64,000 nucleotides of DNA from CAVRTM01 sp963696105 (GTDB lineage Bacteria > Actinomycetota > Actinomycetes > Actinomycetales > Dermatophilaceae): positions 930,001 to 994,000 of the forward strand of contig CAVOIP010000005.1 in assembly GCA_963696105.1 (NCBI GenBank), in the 5' to 3' direction. The notes beneath the pieces are model-generated. The model did not search any database. It was not told where the DNA came from and was given only the letters and a program-made list of their open reading frames with translations. The translations under genes were made by a program, and so were the position numbers. Of this stretch, positions 7,883 to 19,686 are shown one piece after another. The first letter of the stretch is position 1, and every line of letters begins with the position of its first letter.

Positions 7883-8797
7883 ATGGTCACCGTCGCCGCC
7901 GTACAGGCCAGTCCGGTGTTCCTGGACCGGGAGGCGACCACGGAGAAGGTCTGCGCGCTGGTCAGCGAGGCGGCCGGTCATGACGCGGCGCTGATCGTCT
8001 TTCCCGAGTCATTCGTCCCGGCCTACCCGGACTGGGTCTGGCGCACCAAGGCGTGGGATGACGCCGCGTTCATCAGTCGGCTCTACGCGAACGCTGTCAG
8101 CGTGCCGGGACCCACCCTGGAGCGGATCGGCGAGGCGGCGGCGGACGCGGCGGCGTACGTCGTGGTCGGGGTGACCGAGGTCGACGGCGGCACGCTGTAC
8201 AACACGCTGCTCTACGTGGGCCCGGACGGGCGGCTGGTGCAGCGGCACCGGAAGCTGATGCCCACCGGCGGGGAGCGCACCGTGTGGGGAATGGGCGACG
8301 GCTCAGAGCTCGGGGTCGTGGACACACCGTTCGGTGTGGTGGGCGGCCTGCTGTGCTGGGAGAACTACATGCCGCTGGCCCGCGCTGCGATCTACGCGCA
8401 GCACTGCGACATCTACCTCGCTCCCACCTGGGACAACAGCGACACGTGGGTGGCGACGTTGCAGCACATCGCCAAGGAGGGCGGCCAGTTCGTCATCGGA
8501 GTCGCACCGCTGCTGCGTGGCTCCGACGTGCCGGAGGAGCTGCGCAGCACGCTCTACGGGCTCGACGAGGACTGGATGTCGCGCGGCCACACCACCATCG
8601 TGGCGCCCGGTGGTGCGGTGCTCGCCGGGCCGGTGACGGAGCGGGAGGAGATCTTGTACGCCGACCTGGACGTGGCCGCCGTCCGGGAGCAGCACCGCCG
8701 GTTCGACCCGGTCGGCCACTACGCGCGCCCCGACGTCTTCACGCTGCACGTCGACACGCGAGCCCGGAGTGCGGTCGTCTTCGACGGACCGGGCTGA
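7883..8797 (+). CDS. Carbon-nitrogen hydrolase, nitrilase family
   Basis: 304 residues with the full catalytic triad of the nitrilase superfamily: Glu42 (FPESFVPAYPDWVW), Lys124 (HRKLMPTGGER) and Cys158 (LLCWENYMPL). The FPE...PDWVW and CWEN(Y/L)MPL motifs are those of true nitrilases (nitrile to acid plus ammonia) rather than amidases. The ATG at 7883 has a strong GGAGG-type site and fits the family start (VTVAAVQASPVFLD); an upstream GTG at 7841 adds a non-conserved tail. The preceding 270 bp, divergent from the lipoprotein gene, show no gene or clear promoter. Natural substrate unknown. Confidence 0.9.
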   Translation: MVTVAAVQASPVFLDREATTEKVCALVSEAAGHDAALIVFPESFVPAYPDWVWRTKAWDDAAFISRLYANAVSVPGPTLERIGEAAADAAAYVVVGVTEVDGGTLYNTLLYVGPDGRLVQRHRKLMPTGGERTVWGMGDGSELGVVDTPFGVVGGLLCWENYMPLARAAIYAQHCDIYLAPTWDNSDTWVATLQHIAKEGGQFVIGVAPLLRGSDVPEELRSTLYGLDEDWMSRGHTTIVAPGGAVLAGPVTEREEILYADLDVAAVREQHRRFDPVGHYARPDVFTLHVDTRARSAVVFDGPG

Positions 8798-8806
8798 CCG
8801 CTCGGC

Positions 8807-8834
8807 CCGGCGCCCGACGCCCGGCGCCCGACGC
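8807..8834. repeat. Exact 14-bp tandem duplication
   Basis: CCGGCGCCCGACGC occurs twice, back to back, directly after the nitrilase gene. It is non-coding and may contribute to a weak hairpin. Confidence 0.75.
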
Positions 8835-8861
8835 GGCTGAGCCGCTGCGGAGCAGCAGGTG

Positions 8862-9620
8862 ATGCGCCATCCGCCCCGGATGACGTGCGACGTCCCGGAC
8901 GGCTGTTGTCATCCTTCTGTGACAAGGCCGCGGCGGTGCTTCCTGCAGTCGGTGGCGGTCCTGGTCGTCTTCAGCCTGGCGCGCGGGCTGGGGCTGGCAG
9001 GCAGACCCAGCGTGTCCGTCGCAGTGGTGACGACGGTGCTCGCGCTGGTGGCCTGGTGGTCCGGCGCCTCGCGGGCCGACCTCGGGCTGGAGCGGGCGGC
9101 CGTGCCGGCGGGGATCCGGTACGGCGCGGCCAGCTTCGGGGCCGTCGGGCTCGTGGTCCTGCTGGCCGCCGTGGTGCCGCTGACGCAGCCGGCGCTCCAC
9201 GACTCGCGCGGCGACATCACCGGCGGGCGGCTGCTGTACGAGCTGACCGTGACCGTGGCCCTGCTGACCGCCGTCCCGGAGGAGTTCGCGTTCCGCGGAG
9301 TGCTGCTGGGGTCGGCGACGGCGCTCTGGGGACCACGACGCGCCATCTGGGTCACGGCGCTCCTGTTCGGGCTGTGGCACATCCAGCCCACCCTGCAGAC
9401 CATGTCCGACAACCGCGCGGTGGGTGCGGCGTCGACGCAGGTGGCAGGGCGGGTGGCCCTGGTGGCCGGGGCGGTTGCCGTGACCTTCGTGGCGGGCCTC
9501 GCCTTCGCGTGGCTGCGGCTGCGGTCGCGGAGCCTGGTGGCGCCGGTCCTGGCCCACGTCGCCACCAACGGGCTCGCGCTGGTGGCCGCCTGGGCCGTCG
9601 CCCACCAGCGGCTGTCCTGA
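8862..9620 (+). CDS. CPBP-family intramembrane protease
   Basis: About 252 residues with six to seven hydrophobic segments. The CPBP (CaaX protease/bacteriocin-processing, Abi) motifs are present: EEFAFRG (Glu140-Glu141...Arg145), the second motif His in FGLWHIQPT (His173) and LAHVATN near residue 234. Such proteins cleave membrane peptides or act in processing and immunity; the substrate here cannot be told. The start is uncertain: GTG 8859 and ATG 8862 are adjacent and follow a weak AGCAGG. Convergent with the membrane hydrolase gene, with only 22 bp between them and no terminator. Confidence 0.85.
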   Translation: MRHPPRMTCDVPDGCCHPSVTRPRRCFLQSVAVLVVFSLARGLGLAGRPSVSVAVVTTVLALVAWWSGASRADLGLERAAVPAGIRYGAASFGAVGLVVLLAAVVPLTQPALHDSRGDITGGRLLYELTVTVALLTAVPEEFAFRGVLLGSATALWGPRRAIWVTALLFGLWHIQPTLQTMSDNRAVGAASTQVAGRVALVAGAVAVTFVAGLAFAWLRLRSRSLVAPVLAHVATNGLALVAAWAVAHQRLS

Positions 9621-9642
9621 CAGGGCTCCCGCCGGCTGAGGC

Positions 9643-11494
9643 CTAGTCGAGGTTGATCACGACGTTGCGGATCGCCGCCAGCTCCTCGGGTGTGGCGTCT
9701 GCGGGTTGCATCACCGCGGCCCAGCCGTCGACGTACTCGCCGGTGTACTTGTGCCCGTGTCCGGGCGGCACGCCGGTGGAGAACGGCAGGTCCGCGGTCA
9801 CCTGCCAGAACGTCACGAACGGTATCCAGACGACCTGCGCGAGGACGTCCCTGCCTGGAGCTTCGTTGGTCCACGCCGGCTTGCCGAGGATGAGGCTCGG
9901 GCTCCACCACACGATGGGGTCGGAGGGATGCATCAGGTAGAGGACCCGACTGCCCTGCCACGGGCTGCCCTGCGGCGGAATCGCGGTCCCGGCGTCGTTG
10001 GCGAACCGGACGGTTCGCCCGTCCTTGTAGACGGGCTGGATCTCCGGGCTGCCGGGGGCACGGTGGTCGCTGAACTCGCGGAACAGCGTGTTGAAGTTGG
10101 GTGGGCCGGCGAACAACGTGCCGTTGGTGCGGTTGCGCAGGTCGTACTCCCCACTGAAGGCCGTCTCACCCCCGAAGGAGCCGAGGCTCTCGCCGGCGAC
10201 GAAGAGCCTGGGACGCTGGCCGGCCGGCAGCTTCGACCACGGGTCGTAGACGGCGTCGAACAGGGCCCGGCCGGCCTCGCGAGCCTTGGACTGGTCGACC
10301 AGGTAGGAGATCCACGACGGCAGGTAGGAGTACTGGATGGCGACCGTCGCCGCGTCCCCGTGGGTGAGGTACTCGAAGGTGTCCACCATGGCGGGGTCGA
10401 CCCAGCCGCTGCCGGTCGTGGTGACCACGAGCAGGTTCTTGCGCTGGAAGCCGCCTGCCCGCTGGAGGTCCTGGACGGCGAGGGCCGCTCGGGACTCCGC
10501 ATCGGGGCCGGACGCGAGGCCTGCGTACGACCTGACCGGCTCCACTGCCGGGTGGTGCGTCACCGTCTCGATGTCGGCCGGCGACGGCCCGAGGCCGGTG
10601 AACGTCCGCCCCTCGTAGCCGAGGGAGTCCCACGGCACCACGGAGCCGGGGCCGCCGGAGCGCAGGCCGGTCGTCGGCTGGTGCACGCCCTCGGGCGTCG
10701 TGGTGTCGCGCACCGAGAAGGCCTTGTCGGCAACAGTGACGAGCCCGTCGAGCAGCAGCCCGGTGACGACCAGGTAGGTGAGGCCGACGACCAGCACCCA
10801 TCCCACGGCCGCTGCGGCGCGAGGGCCGATCCATCGCCTCAGCAGCCGCGCGGCGGACCGGTAGACGCGTCGAAGGCCGCGGCCGGTGAGGATGAGCAGG
10901 TAGAAGACTAGCGGCTGCGACCACGGGAGAGGCCACGACCAGCGCGAGGTTGTAGTCCGACACCCCCATGAGGCGCCGGATCTCGTACTGCCAGTACTGG
11001 CCCAGCCCGAACGAGACCACCAGGAGCACCGCGGCACTCACCAGGAAGGTGGGCCAGGCCCAGCTCCGGGGTGGCCGGCGGTCCCGGTCGGCGAAGGCGC
11101 GCCAGACCCACGCGGCCACGACGCCCAGCCCGTACCCGATTGCCGCGGTGACGCCCCAGACCAGTCCCTGGATGAGGCCGCCACGGGGCAGCAGTGACGG
11201 GGTGAAGGACAGGCACGCCAGGACGAGCGCACCCCAGCTGCCGGGCAGCGTGAAACCCAGTCTCCGCAGCCTCCCCGGGGCCGGCTTCGCACTCGCACCG
11301 GCGGTCGACGCCTCGGCCGTCGACACCTCGGCCGTCGACACCTCGGCTGTCGAGACCTCGTCGGCCGACACCTCGTCTGCCGTCGCTGCAGCCGGCTCCG
11401 GGTGGTGGTCGCCCCGATCGGGGGCCTTCCCGTCTCCGGCACGGGGCAGTGCGCCCGGGGCCGGGTCGGCTGGCGCGGCGGGCTCCAGTTCCAT
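9643..11494 (-). CDS. Membrane-anchored alpha/beta hydrolase (Abhydrolase_9 type), one frameshift
   Basis: Start MELEP at 11494 has AGAGG 6 nt upstream. After an acidic, repeat-rich tail of about 70 residues come several membrane helices (LACLSFTPSLLPRGGLIQG, then WPTFLVSAAVLLVVSFGLGQ), the N-terminal domain of this actinobacterial family. The C-terminal domain has the nucleophile in RLFVAGESLGSFGGE and a later YLMHPSDPIVWW. Between DYNLALVVASPVVAA and LVFYLLILTGRG (about 10,905-10,925) the frame shifts. The span is 3x617+1 nt, so one base is extra, as in other breaks in this window. Function of the family is poorly known; lipid or cell-envelope esterase activity is a guess. Confidence 0.8.
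11301..11375. repeat. Five 15-bp imperfect tandem repeats inside the membrane hydrolase gene
   Basis: Units of the form GCCGTCGACACCTCG, in frame, encode (A/D)EVST pentapeptides in the cytoplasmic tail. Being in frame and degenerate, they look like tolerated protein-length variation. Confidence 0.8.
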
Positions 11495-11604
11495 GAGTTC
11501 CTCTCTCGAGGACGGCCCACGGCCGTCCTCGTCGGCACGGTAGGACGGCCCGGCTCGGGGCGGCAGGGCCAAAGGTCCGGCGAACGCGACTGCGGCGACA
11601 GCGT

Positions 11605-12816
11605 TCAGCGGCCGCCGGGTTCGACGACGCTCCTCTGGACAGCCCTCCCGTAACGGGCGGCCAGCGGGCGCGCACTGGCCCCGTGCGCGACGACGCTGAG
11701 CAGGACGGTGACCGCGATGACCGAGACCGCCATGTCCGCGTCCGACCCGAGCTGCTCCAGCGCCAGCAGGCCGAAGACGAGGGAAGCGAGCCCCCGAGGC
11801 CCGAACCAGCCGACGAACAGGATGGTTCTGCGGTCCAGGCGCGTGCCAAGGCCGGCCAGGGCGACGGGGACCATGCGCACGACCGTGAGGCTGAGCACCG
11901 CGTAGGCCACCGAGGCCAGGTTGATGCGCTCGAGCATGATCGGTACGGCGGTGGCGCCGAAGAGCATCCACACCAGCAAGGAGAACAGCCCGCTGGTCTC
12001 CTCCAGGAACATCAGCTCGGACGTTCCCCTGGGGCCCGCGGCCGCACCGAAGGTCAGCCCTGCCACGAACGCGGCGACGAAACCGTTGCCCCGGGCCCCG
12101 AGGGCCAGGGTGTACGCCGCGAGGGCCAACGCGAGGACCGCGATACCGGCGAAGTCCTCCGCGGTCCAGCCCTTCCCGCGGGAGAACTTCACCAGGGCGC
12201 CGCCGGCGACCCCGGCTGCGACACCCACCGCGACACCCACCGCCAGCTCGAGAAGCGCGGAGCCCACGGTCGGCGCCCCCTCGGTCCCTTCCGCAGCGGC
12301 GGCACCGGCCAACGCGAGCACGACCACCGGAGCGACGATCCCGTCGTTGAGGCCGCTCTCCACGGTGATCAGCCGCCGTATCCGCGCCGGCACCACGGGG
12401 TTGGTCACGACCGGCAGGCCCAGGGCCGCGTCGGTGGGCGCCAGCGCGGCACCGACGAGCAGGGACAGCCACACGCCCCCCTGGGGAAAGAACCAGGCGG
12501 CCAGCCCCCAACCGGCGAGGACGGTGAGGGGCAGGCCGATTCCGAGCAGCCGCAGGCAGCGCCCGAGGTCCTCGCGAAGGTCCCGGACCCGGACGCGGGC
12601 TGCATCCGAGAAGAGCACCCACACCAGCGTGACCTCGACCAGCGGCCTCAGGGTCGCTGGCGCCGCGGATCCGTTGACCAGGCCCAGCCGCGCCAGCAGC
12701 GCCCCGACCGCCACGAAGACGATCGGGGCCGTGAGGTCAGCCCGCTCGAACCGGGCCGAGAAGACGCCCCACAAGAAGATCGTCACCATGACGGAGGCGA
12801 TGGCTGTCGTCTCCAT
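11605..12816 (-). CDS. Cation/H+ antiporter, CPA1 (NhaP-like) family
   Basis: 403 residues with 11-13 predicted membrane spans. Diagnostic ion-site motifs are ALAPTDAALG and VESGLNDGIVAP (the ND pair), plus the later FVGWFGPRGLAS, all of the CPA1 Na+(K+)/H+ exchangers. The ATG at 12816 has an AGGAGG site 8 nt before it; the frame runs on upstream without similarity. It lies in the same direction as, and downstream of, the APC permease and ornithine carbamoyltransferase genes with 149 bp between. A role in pH or Na+ homeostasis alongside the arginine deiminase genes is plausible but inferred. Confidence 0.9.
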   Translation of the reverse strand: METTAIASVMVTIFLWGVFSARFERADLTAPIVFVAVGALLARLGLVNGSAAPATLRPLVEVTLVWVLFSDAARVRVRDLREDLGRCLRLLGIGLPLTVLAGWGLAAWFFPQGGVWLSLLVGAALAPTDAALGLPVVTNPVVPARIRRLITVESGLNDGIVAPVVVLALAGAAAAEGTEGAPTVGSALLELAVGVAVGVAAGVAGGALVKFSRGKGWTAEDFAGIAVLALALAAYTLALGARGNGFVAAFVAGLTFGAAAGPRGTSELMFLEETSGLFSLLVWMLFGATAVPIMLERINLASVAYAVLSLTVVRMVPVALAGLGTRLDRRTILFVGWFGPRGLASLVFGLLALEQLGSDADMAVSVIAVTVLLSVVAHGASARPLAARYGRAVQRSVVEPGGR

Positions 12817-12965
12817 CGCAGAGCCTCCTGTCTGACGAGCGGAACCGCACCTCCTCGGCACCGGGACGCCGGTCGTTCTCAGCCCGCGCCCCGGCGGGGA
12901 CGGTCGCCGCCGCCGTCCTGGTGCACCTCACCCGGTTCCCCTGGGTGGCTCCGGGCGCCAGCGGG

Positions 12966-14285
12966 CTACTGCCCGAGGGAGACCTGAGGGGTGGCGCCCG
13001 GCGGGTGGCGCAGCTTCCACCCGACGTCGAGCCCGACGCTGAGCGCGAAGATGACTACCAGCGCCACGATCGAGGCCGGCTCATGGATGAGCGTCGTGAA
13101 GACGAAGGTCAGGAGGACGACTGCGGAGGCGGCGATCGCCAGCACCAGGACGGTGGTCCGCGCGCCGGTCTCGGCCCGGACCCGGAGATGGGCTGCGGTC
13201 ACCAACGTGAAGATCAACAGGGCCACGGCGCTGCCGATCGAGGCGATTGCGTCCAGGTTGAAGAGGAGCGCGAGGACGAGGCAGGCGCCTGCCTCGACCA
13301 GGAGACCGACCGAGAACCGTCGCCGGAGCCGTCGGCCCATCACCGTGGGGAACTGCCCGGTCGCGGCGAGTCGCTCGGAGAGCCCGGGAGCCGGGTAGAG
13401 CCCGGCGTTGGTGGCGCCGGCGGTGGCGAACAGGGCGGTCACGCTCATCAGCCAGTAGCCGGCCTGCCCCAGGGTGGGCTCCGCAGCGACCGCCAGCGCG
13501 GTGCCACCGGAGGCGATGACCTGCTCGGCGGTGAGGGTGCCGAAGACCCCGAGCGAGACCGCGAGGTAGATGACGGTCGCGATGCCCAGGGCGAGGTACA
13601 TCGCCCGCGGCAGCTGGTAGGCGGGCCTGTCGAGGTCCTTGGCCGTGAACGTGATGATGCCGAAGCCGAGGAAGGCGAAGAAGGTCAGCGCCACGCTCGA
13701 GACGATGTCCCGGAACGGCGGGTACCCCGAGGGCGCGAGCAGCGACGGGTTCATGTTGACCAGGGTGACGACGGCGAAGATGACGAGGATGCCGAGGACG
13801 ACGGTGACGATCACCGTCTGCGCTCCCGCGACCAGCTTGGATCCGACGATGTTGACCGCCGTCATGACCAGGATGATGAGCGCGGCGAACACCTTGATCC
13901 AGGCCTCTCCGCCCCCCGTGAACATCGAGCTGGCGTAGCTGCCGAAGGAGACGGCCACCATGGCGGTCACGATGGCGTTGGCGATGTAGGTGAGCCACGC
14001 GGTGATCCCGGTGGCGTGCCCGTCCCCGAACCCCTTGGCGACGTACTCCAGCAGCCCACCGGCCGAGGGGTATCGGGCGCCGAACTTCGCGAACGAGTAC
14101 CCCTGCAACGCCGCGACCGCGCCGGCGATGAGGAACGACACCCAGACTGCGGATCCCGCGACCTCACCCGCTGCGCCGAGGAGCGCGAAGATCCCCGCTC
14201 CCACCATCGCGCCCACCCCGATGAACGCCGCCTGGCGAATGGTCAGGTGCTGCTTCGGCTTGGCCTGGCCCGCTTGCTCGGTCAT
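12966..14285 (-). CDS. APC-family amino acid permease, probable arginine/ornithine-type exchanger by context
   Basis: 439 residues and about 12 membrane spans. The start (HLTIRQAAFIGVGAMVGAGIFALLG) is the classical APC helix-1 signature with its unwound GAMVGAGIF substrate site, and a GAGGAGGG site precedes the ATG. It lies 53 bp downstream of the ornithine carbamoyltransferase gene in the same direction. This suggests it supplies arginine or swaps it for ornithine, the job of ArcD, although the sequence itself resembles the broad APC group rather than ArcD. Specificity is therefore an inference. Confidence 0.85.
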   Translation of the reverse strand: MTEQAGQAKPKQHLTIRQAAFIGVGAMVGAGIFALLGAAGEVAGSAVWVSFLIAGAVAALQGYSFAKFGARYPSAGGLLEYVAKGFGDGHATGITAWLTYIANAIVTAMVAVSFGSYASSMFTGGGEAWIKVFAALIILVMTAVNIVGSKLVAGAQTVIVTVVLGILVIFAVVTLVNMNPSLLAPSGYPPFRDIVSSVALTFFAFLGFGIITFTAKDLDRPAYQLPRAMYLALGIATVIYLAVSLGVFGTLTAEQVIASGGTALAVAAEPTLGQAGYWLMSVTALFATAGATNAGLYPAPGLSERLAATGQFPTVMGRRLRRRFSVGLLVEAGACLVLALLFNLDAIASIGSAVALLIFTLVTAAHLRVRAETGARTTVLVLAIAASAVVLLTFVFTTLIHEPASIVALVVIFALSVGLDVGWKLRHPPGATPQVSLGQ

Positions 14286-14338
14286 CGTGACACCCTCCTC
14301 GGTCGCTGGTACGACGGCACAGGCGCCGGTTGTCGTCG

Positions 14339-15340
14339 TCAGTCGCCCAGCGTCGCGACCATGACGGCCTTGATCGTGTGCATCCGGTTCTCGGCCTGGT
14401 CGAAGACGATCGAGTGCTTCGACTCGAAGACGTCGTCCGTGACCTCCAGGCCGTCCAGCCCGAAGGTCTGGAAGATCTGCTCACCGACCTTCGTCTCGCG
14501 GTTGTGGAACGCCGGCAGGCAGTGCAGGAAGCGCACGCCCGCATTGCCCGTCCGGCGGACGACGTCCGCGTTGACCTGGTAGGGCCTGAGCGTCTCGATC
14601 CGCTCCGCCCAGACACTCTGGTCCTCGCCCATGGACACCCAGACGTCGGTGTAGAGGTAGTCCACGCCGCGCACGCCCTCGTCGACGTCGGTCGTCAGGG
14701 TGAGCCGCGCCCCGGTCTCGTCCGCGATCCGCTTGCACGTCATGACCAGGTCATGGGTCGGCCACAGCCGCTCGGGTGCGCACAGCCGCACGTCCATGCC
14801 GAGCTTGCAGCCCATCACCATCAGGGAGTTGCCCATGTTGAACTGCGCGTCGCCGAGGTAGCAGTAGCCGATGTCGGAGAGCGGTTTGGAGCTGTGCTCG
14901 GCCATCGTGAGGACGTCGCAGAGGGTCTGCGTCGGGTGGAACTCGTCGGTGAGCCCGTTCCACACCGGCACGCCGGCCGACCGGGCCAGGATCTCGACGG
15001 TCTCCTGGGCGAAGCCGCGGTACTCGATCCCGTCGTAGATCCGGCCGAGCACCCGCGCGGTGTCCCTCATCGACTCCTTGTGGCCGATCTGCGACCCGGA
15101 CGGCTCCAGGTAGGTGACGTGCGCCCCCTGGTCGTGCGCGGCGACCTCGAAGGCGGTGCGCGTGCGCGTCGATGTCTTCTCGAAGATGAGCGCGATGTTC
15201 TTCCCGACCAAGGTGGGCCGCTCGTACCCGCCGTTCTTGGCGGACTTCAGGTCCGCTGCGAGCTTCAGCAGGAAGCGCAGCTCGTCCGGAGTGAAGTCGA
15301 GCTCCTTGACGAAGCTGCGATTCCGCAGGTTGGCGCCCAC
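14339..15340 (-). CDS. arcB: Ornithine carbamoyltransferase, catabolic type
   Basis: 333 residues. It interconverts citrulline plus phosphate and ornithine plus carbamoyl phosphate. The carbamoyl-phosphate loop STRTR (residues 57-61), the HPTQ...D segment and the ornithine-site HCLP (near 272) are intact. The length and YERPTLVGKNIALIFEKTS-type segments match the long ArcB/E. coli ArgF class rather than the ~310-residue anabolic actinobacterial ArgF. The GTG start has GGAGG 5 nt before it. Facing arginine deiminase across about 300 bp, it looks like the second step of the arginine deiminase pathway. Carbamate kinase, needed to gain ATP from carbamoyl phosphate, is not in this window. Confidence 0.9.
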   Translation of the reverse strand: MGANLRNRSFVKELDFTPDELRFLLKLAADLKSAKNGGYERPTLVGKNIALIFEKTSTRTRTAFEVAAHDQGAHVTYLEPSGSQIGHKESMRDTARVLGRIYDGIEYRGFAQETVEILARSAGVPVWNGLTDEFHPTQTLCDVLTMAEHSSKPLSDIGYCYLGDAQFNMGNSLMVMGCKLGMDVRLCAPERLWPTHDLVMTCKRIADETGARLTLTTDVDEGVRGVDYLYTDVWVSMGEDQSVWAERIETLRPYQVNADVVRRTGNAGVRFLHCLPAFHNRETKVGEQIFQTFGLDGLEVTDDVFESKHSIVFDQAENRMHTIKAVMVATLGD

Positions 15341-15638
15341 CCTTGCCTCCTACGCGACCACGCGCCGCGCCGCGGATGCGACGGCAGCCGTGACACTGCG
15401 GCAACCACTGTGCCTTCTGGGTGCTGGCGCCCGTCTCATCCCTGGCGGATGAAGGCAGCGGGCCCCGGATGACCGCGAGAGGGCCGGCCGCTCGTCAGCG
15501 CCGGCGCAGACCGCGCCGTGCCTCGGCAGCTGAGTGCGCACGGGATCACTCGCGCGGGATGGGCACGCCCGCAGTGGTTTTCGACATGCTGGTGGTCCGG
15601 AGGGGCAGAGGGGCGAAGCCGTTGGCGAGGTGGTCACC

Positions 15639-16859
15639 ATGCCGTTCAACGTTCAGTCAGAGGTCGGAAGACTTCGCAAGGTCATGGTCCACCGACCCGG
15701 GTTGGAACACGCCAGGCTCACCCCCTCGAACGCCGAGGAGCTGCTCTTCGACGACGTGCTGTGGGTCAGCAGGGCCAAGATCGAGCACGACGCCTTCTGT
15801 GAGGCCATGCGCGAACGCGGAGTCGAGGTATTCCACGCCGAGAAGCTGCTGGCCGAGGCGCTCGACCAGCCGGGCGTCCGGGAGTGGGTCAGCGCCAAGA
15901 TCCTCAGCGAGCGCGAGGTCGGCATCACCGCGGCAGACAGGGCCCGCGAGTGGGCAGCCGCCGCCGATGCGTCGCTCGTCGCGGAGTTCCTCATCGGCGG
16001 CATCACCAAGGCCGATGTCGAGCGCGACGTGGGTCTGGTGTGGGAGTCGGCCGACCCCACCGCCATGCTGCTGCCACCGCTGCCCAACTTCCTGTTCCAG
16101 CGTGACCCGTCCTGCTGGATCTACAACGGCGTCACCCTGAACCCCATGACCAAGCCGGCGCGCAAGCCGGAGACGGTGATCATGGAGGCGATCTACCGCT
16201 TCCACCCCATGTTCGCCGCGGAGGAGTTCCCCATCTGGCTGGGCGGGCTGGAGGAGGACTGGGGCCGCGCGCATGTCGAGGGCGGGGACGTCCAACCCAT
16301 CGGCAACGGTGCCGTGATGATCGGGATGGGAGAGCGGACGACGCCCCAGGCGGTGCTGTGGATCGCCCGGTCGCTGTTCCGTCAGGGTGCGGCGCGGCTC
16401 GTCCTGGCCGTGCACCTGCCGAAGTCCCGTTCGTACATGCACCTCGACACGGTTCTCACGATGTGCGACCGCGACCTCGTGACGCTCTTCCCGGAGGTCA
16501 TCAACGGGGCACGCACCTGGGCAGTCCGCCCGGGGGACACGCCCGACGACCTGGTCGTCGAGGAGCAGCCCGGCTACCTCCCCGACCTGATGGCCGCTGC
16601 CCTGGGCGTGGGCACCATGCGGGTGATCGAGACCGGCGGTGACGCCTTCGAGGCCGAACGGGAGCAGTGGGACGACGGGAACAACGTCGTCGCCCTCGAG
16701 CCGGGCGTCGTCGTCGCCTACGAGCGCAACGTCGGGACCAACACGGCACTGCGCCGGGAGGGCATCGAGGTGATCACCATCGAGGGGTACGAGCTCGGTC
16801 GCGGCCGCGGTGGCTCCCACTGCATGACCTGCCCCCTGGAACGCGACGCCGCCTTCTGA
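15639..16859 (+). CDS. arcA: Arginine deiminase
   Basis: 406 residues, the standard length. It hydrolyses arginine to citrulline and ammonia. Key motifs are FQRDPS, the substrate-binding HVEGGDV, HLDTVLTMCD and the C-terminal nucleophile Cys395 in GSHCMTCPL. The ATG at 15639 follows GAGGTGGTCACC; the frame is open upstream but shows no similarity. The 298 bp between this gene and the divergent ornithine carbamoyltransferase gene hold no other gene and no obvious operator. With the carbamoyltransferase and permease it forms an arginine deiminase module, likely for acid resistance or energy under low oxygen. Confidence 0.95.
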   Translation: MPFNVQSEVGRLRKVMVHRPGLEHARLTPSNAEELLFDDVLWVSRAKIEHDAFCEAMRERGVEVFHAEKLLAEALDQPGVREWVSAKILSEREVGITAADRAREWAAAADASLVAEFLIGGITKADVERDVGLVWESADPTAMLLPPLPNFLFQRDPSCWIYNGVTLNPMTKPARKPETVIMEAIYRFHPMFAAEEFPIWLGGLEEDWGRAHVEGGDVQPIGNGAVMIGMGERTTPQAVLWIARSLFRQGAARLVLAVHLPKSRSYMHLDTVLTMCDRDLVTLFPEVINGARTWAVRPGDTPDDLVVEEQPGYLPDLMAAALGVGTMRVIETGGDAFEAEREQWDDGNNVVALEPGVVVAYERNVGTNTALRREGIEVITIEGYELGRGRGGSHCMTCPLERDAAF

Positions 16860-16982
16860 CGCCGACGGCCTACCGCCAGCCACGTCTCACGTCGCCGCGG
16901 GCCGCGCCGCACGTGCTGCGACCACCGGCCCCGGGGCCTTGGCACCAGGCAGCAGGACGGACGACGTCACGCGAACGACCAT

Positions 16983-17016
16983 GGGCCCCGGGCACCGCCT
17001 TCGGTGGCCGGGGCCC
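16983..17016. terminator. Bidirectional terminator between arcA and katG
   Basis: A 15-bp stem with one mismatch (GGGCCCCGGGCACCG, 16,983-16,997; CGGTGGCCGGGGCCC, 17,002-17,016) and loop CCTT, lying between the two convergent genes and ending 6 nt before the katG stop. Confidence 0.85.
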
Positions 17017-17022
17017 TTCGCC

Positions 17023-19218
<2,196 letters not shown>

Positions 19219-19251
19219 GTCGATCCTTCTCCTGTCTGATAACTCGCTCTG

Positions 19252-19686
19252 TCAACCGGCTGCTGGTGCCGCGACGCACGCGGAACACATCCCCCAGTAC
19301 GTGACCTCGGCCTCGTCGATCGAGAAGCCCTGGTCGTCGGACGCCGTCAGGCAGGGGGTCCCGCCCACGGCGCAGTCCACGTCGGCAATCGCCCCGCACG
19401 ACCGGCACACGACGTGGTGGTGGTTGTCCCCGACCCGCGACTCGTAGCGAGCCACGGAGCTGGCCGGCTGGATGCGCCGCACGAGGCCTCCAGCGGTCAG
19501 CGCGTGCAGCACGTCGTACACGGCTTGCTGGGACACTGCGGGGAGCTCGCGACGCACGGCGGCGATGATCGAGTAGGTGTCTGCGTGCGGATGCGCATCG
19601 ACCGCGGCCAGCACCGCAAGCCGCGGACGGGTGACGCGGAGGTTCGCCCCGCGCAACCTGCCCGCGAAGTCCGGGTCCGTGGCCAC
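19252..19686 (-). CDS. furA: Fur-family repressor FurA of katG
   Basis: 144 residues. The winged helix (VTRPRLAVLAAVDAHPHADTY, about residues 18-38, in part) is followed by the metal site HHHVVCRSCG and a second CSAC pair for structural zinc. FurA represses its own operon with katG and releases under oxidative stress in mycobacteria and streptomycetes. I chose the GTG at 19686 because the homology starts there; no ribosome site is visible. Mycobacterial furA is known to be translated from a leaderless message, so the same may hold here. The 190 bp upstream are shared with the divergent methyltransferase gene. Confidence 0.92.
   Translation of the reverse strand: MATDPDFAGRLRGANLRVTRPRLAVLAAVDAHPHADTYSIIAAVRRELPAVSQQAVYDVLHALTAGGLVRRIQPASSVARYESRVGDNHHHVVCRSCGAIADVDCAVGGTPCLTASDDQGFSIDEAEVTYWGMCSACVAAPAAG

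Noticed and set aside
12921..14582. 553-codon plus-strand open frame opposite the APC permease
   Set aside because: It is a shadow of the permease and carbamoyltransferase genes, rich in Glu/Asp/Arg and without motifs.
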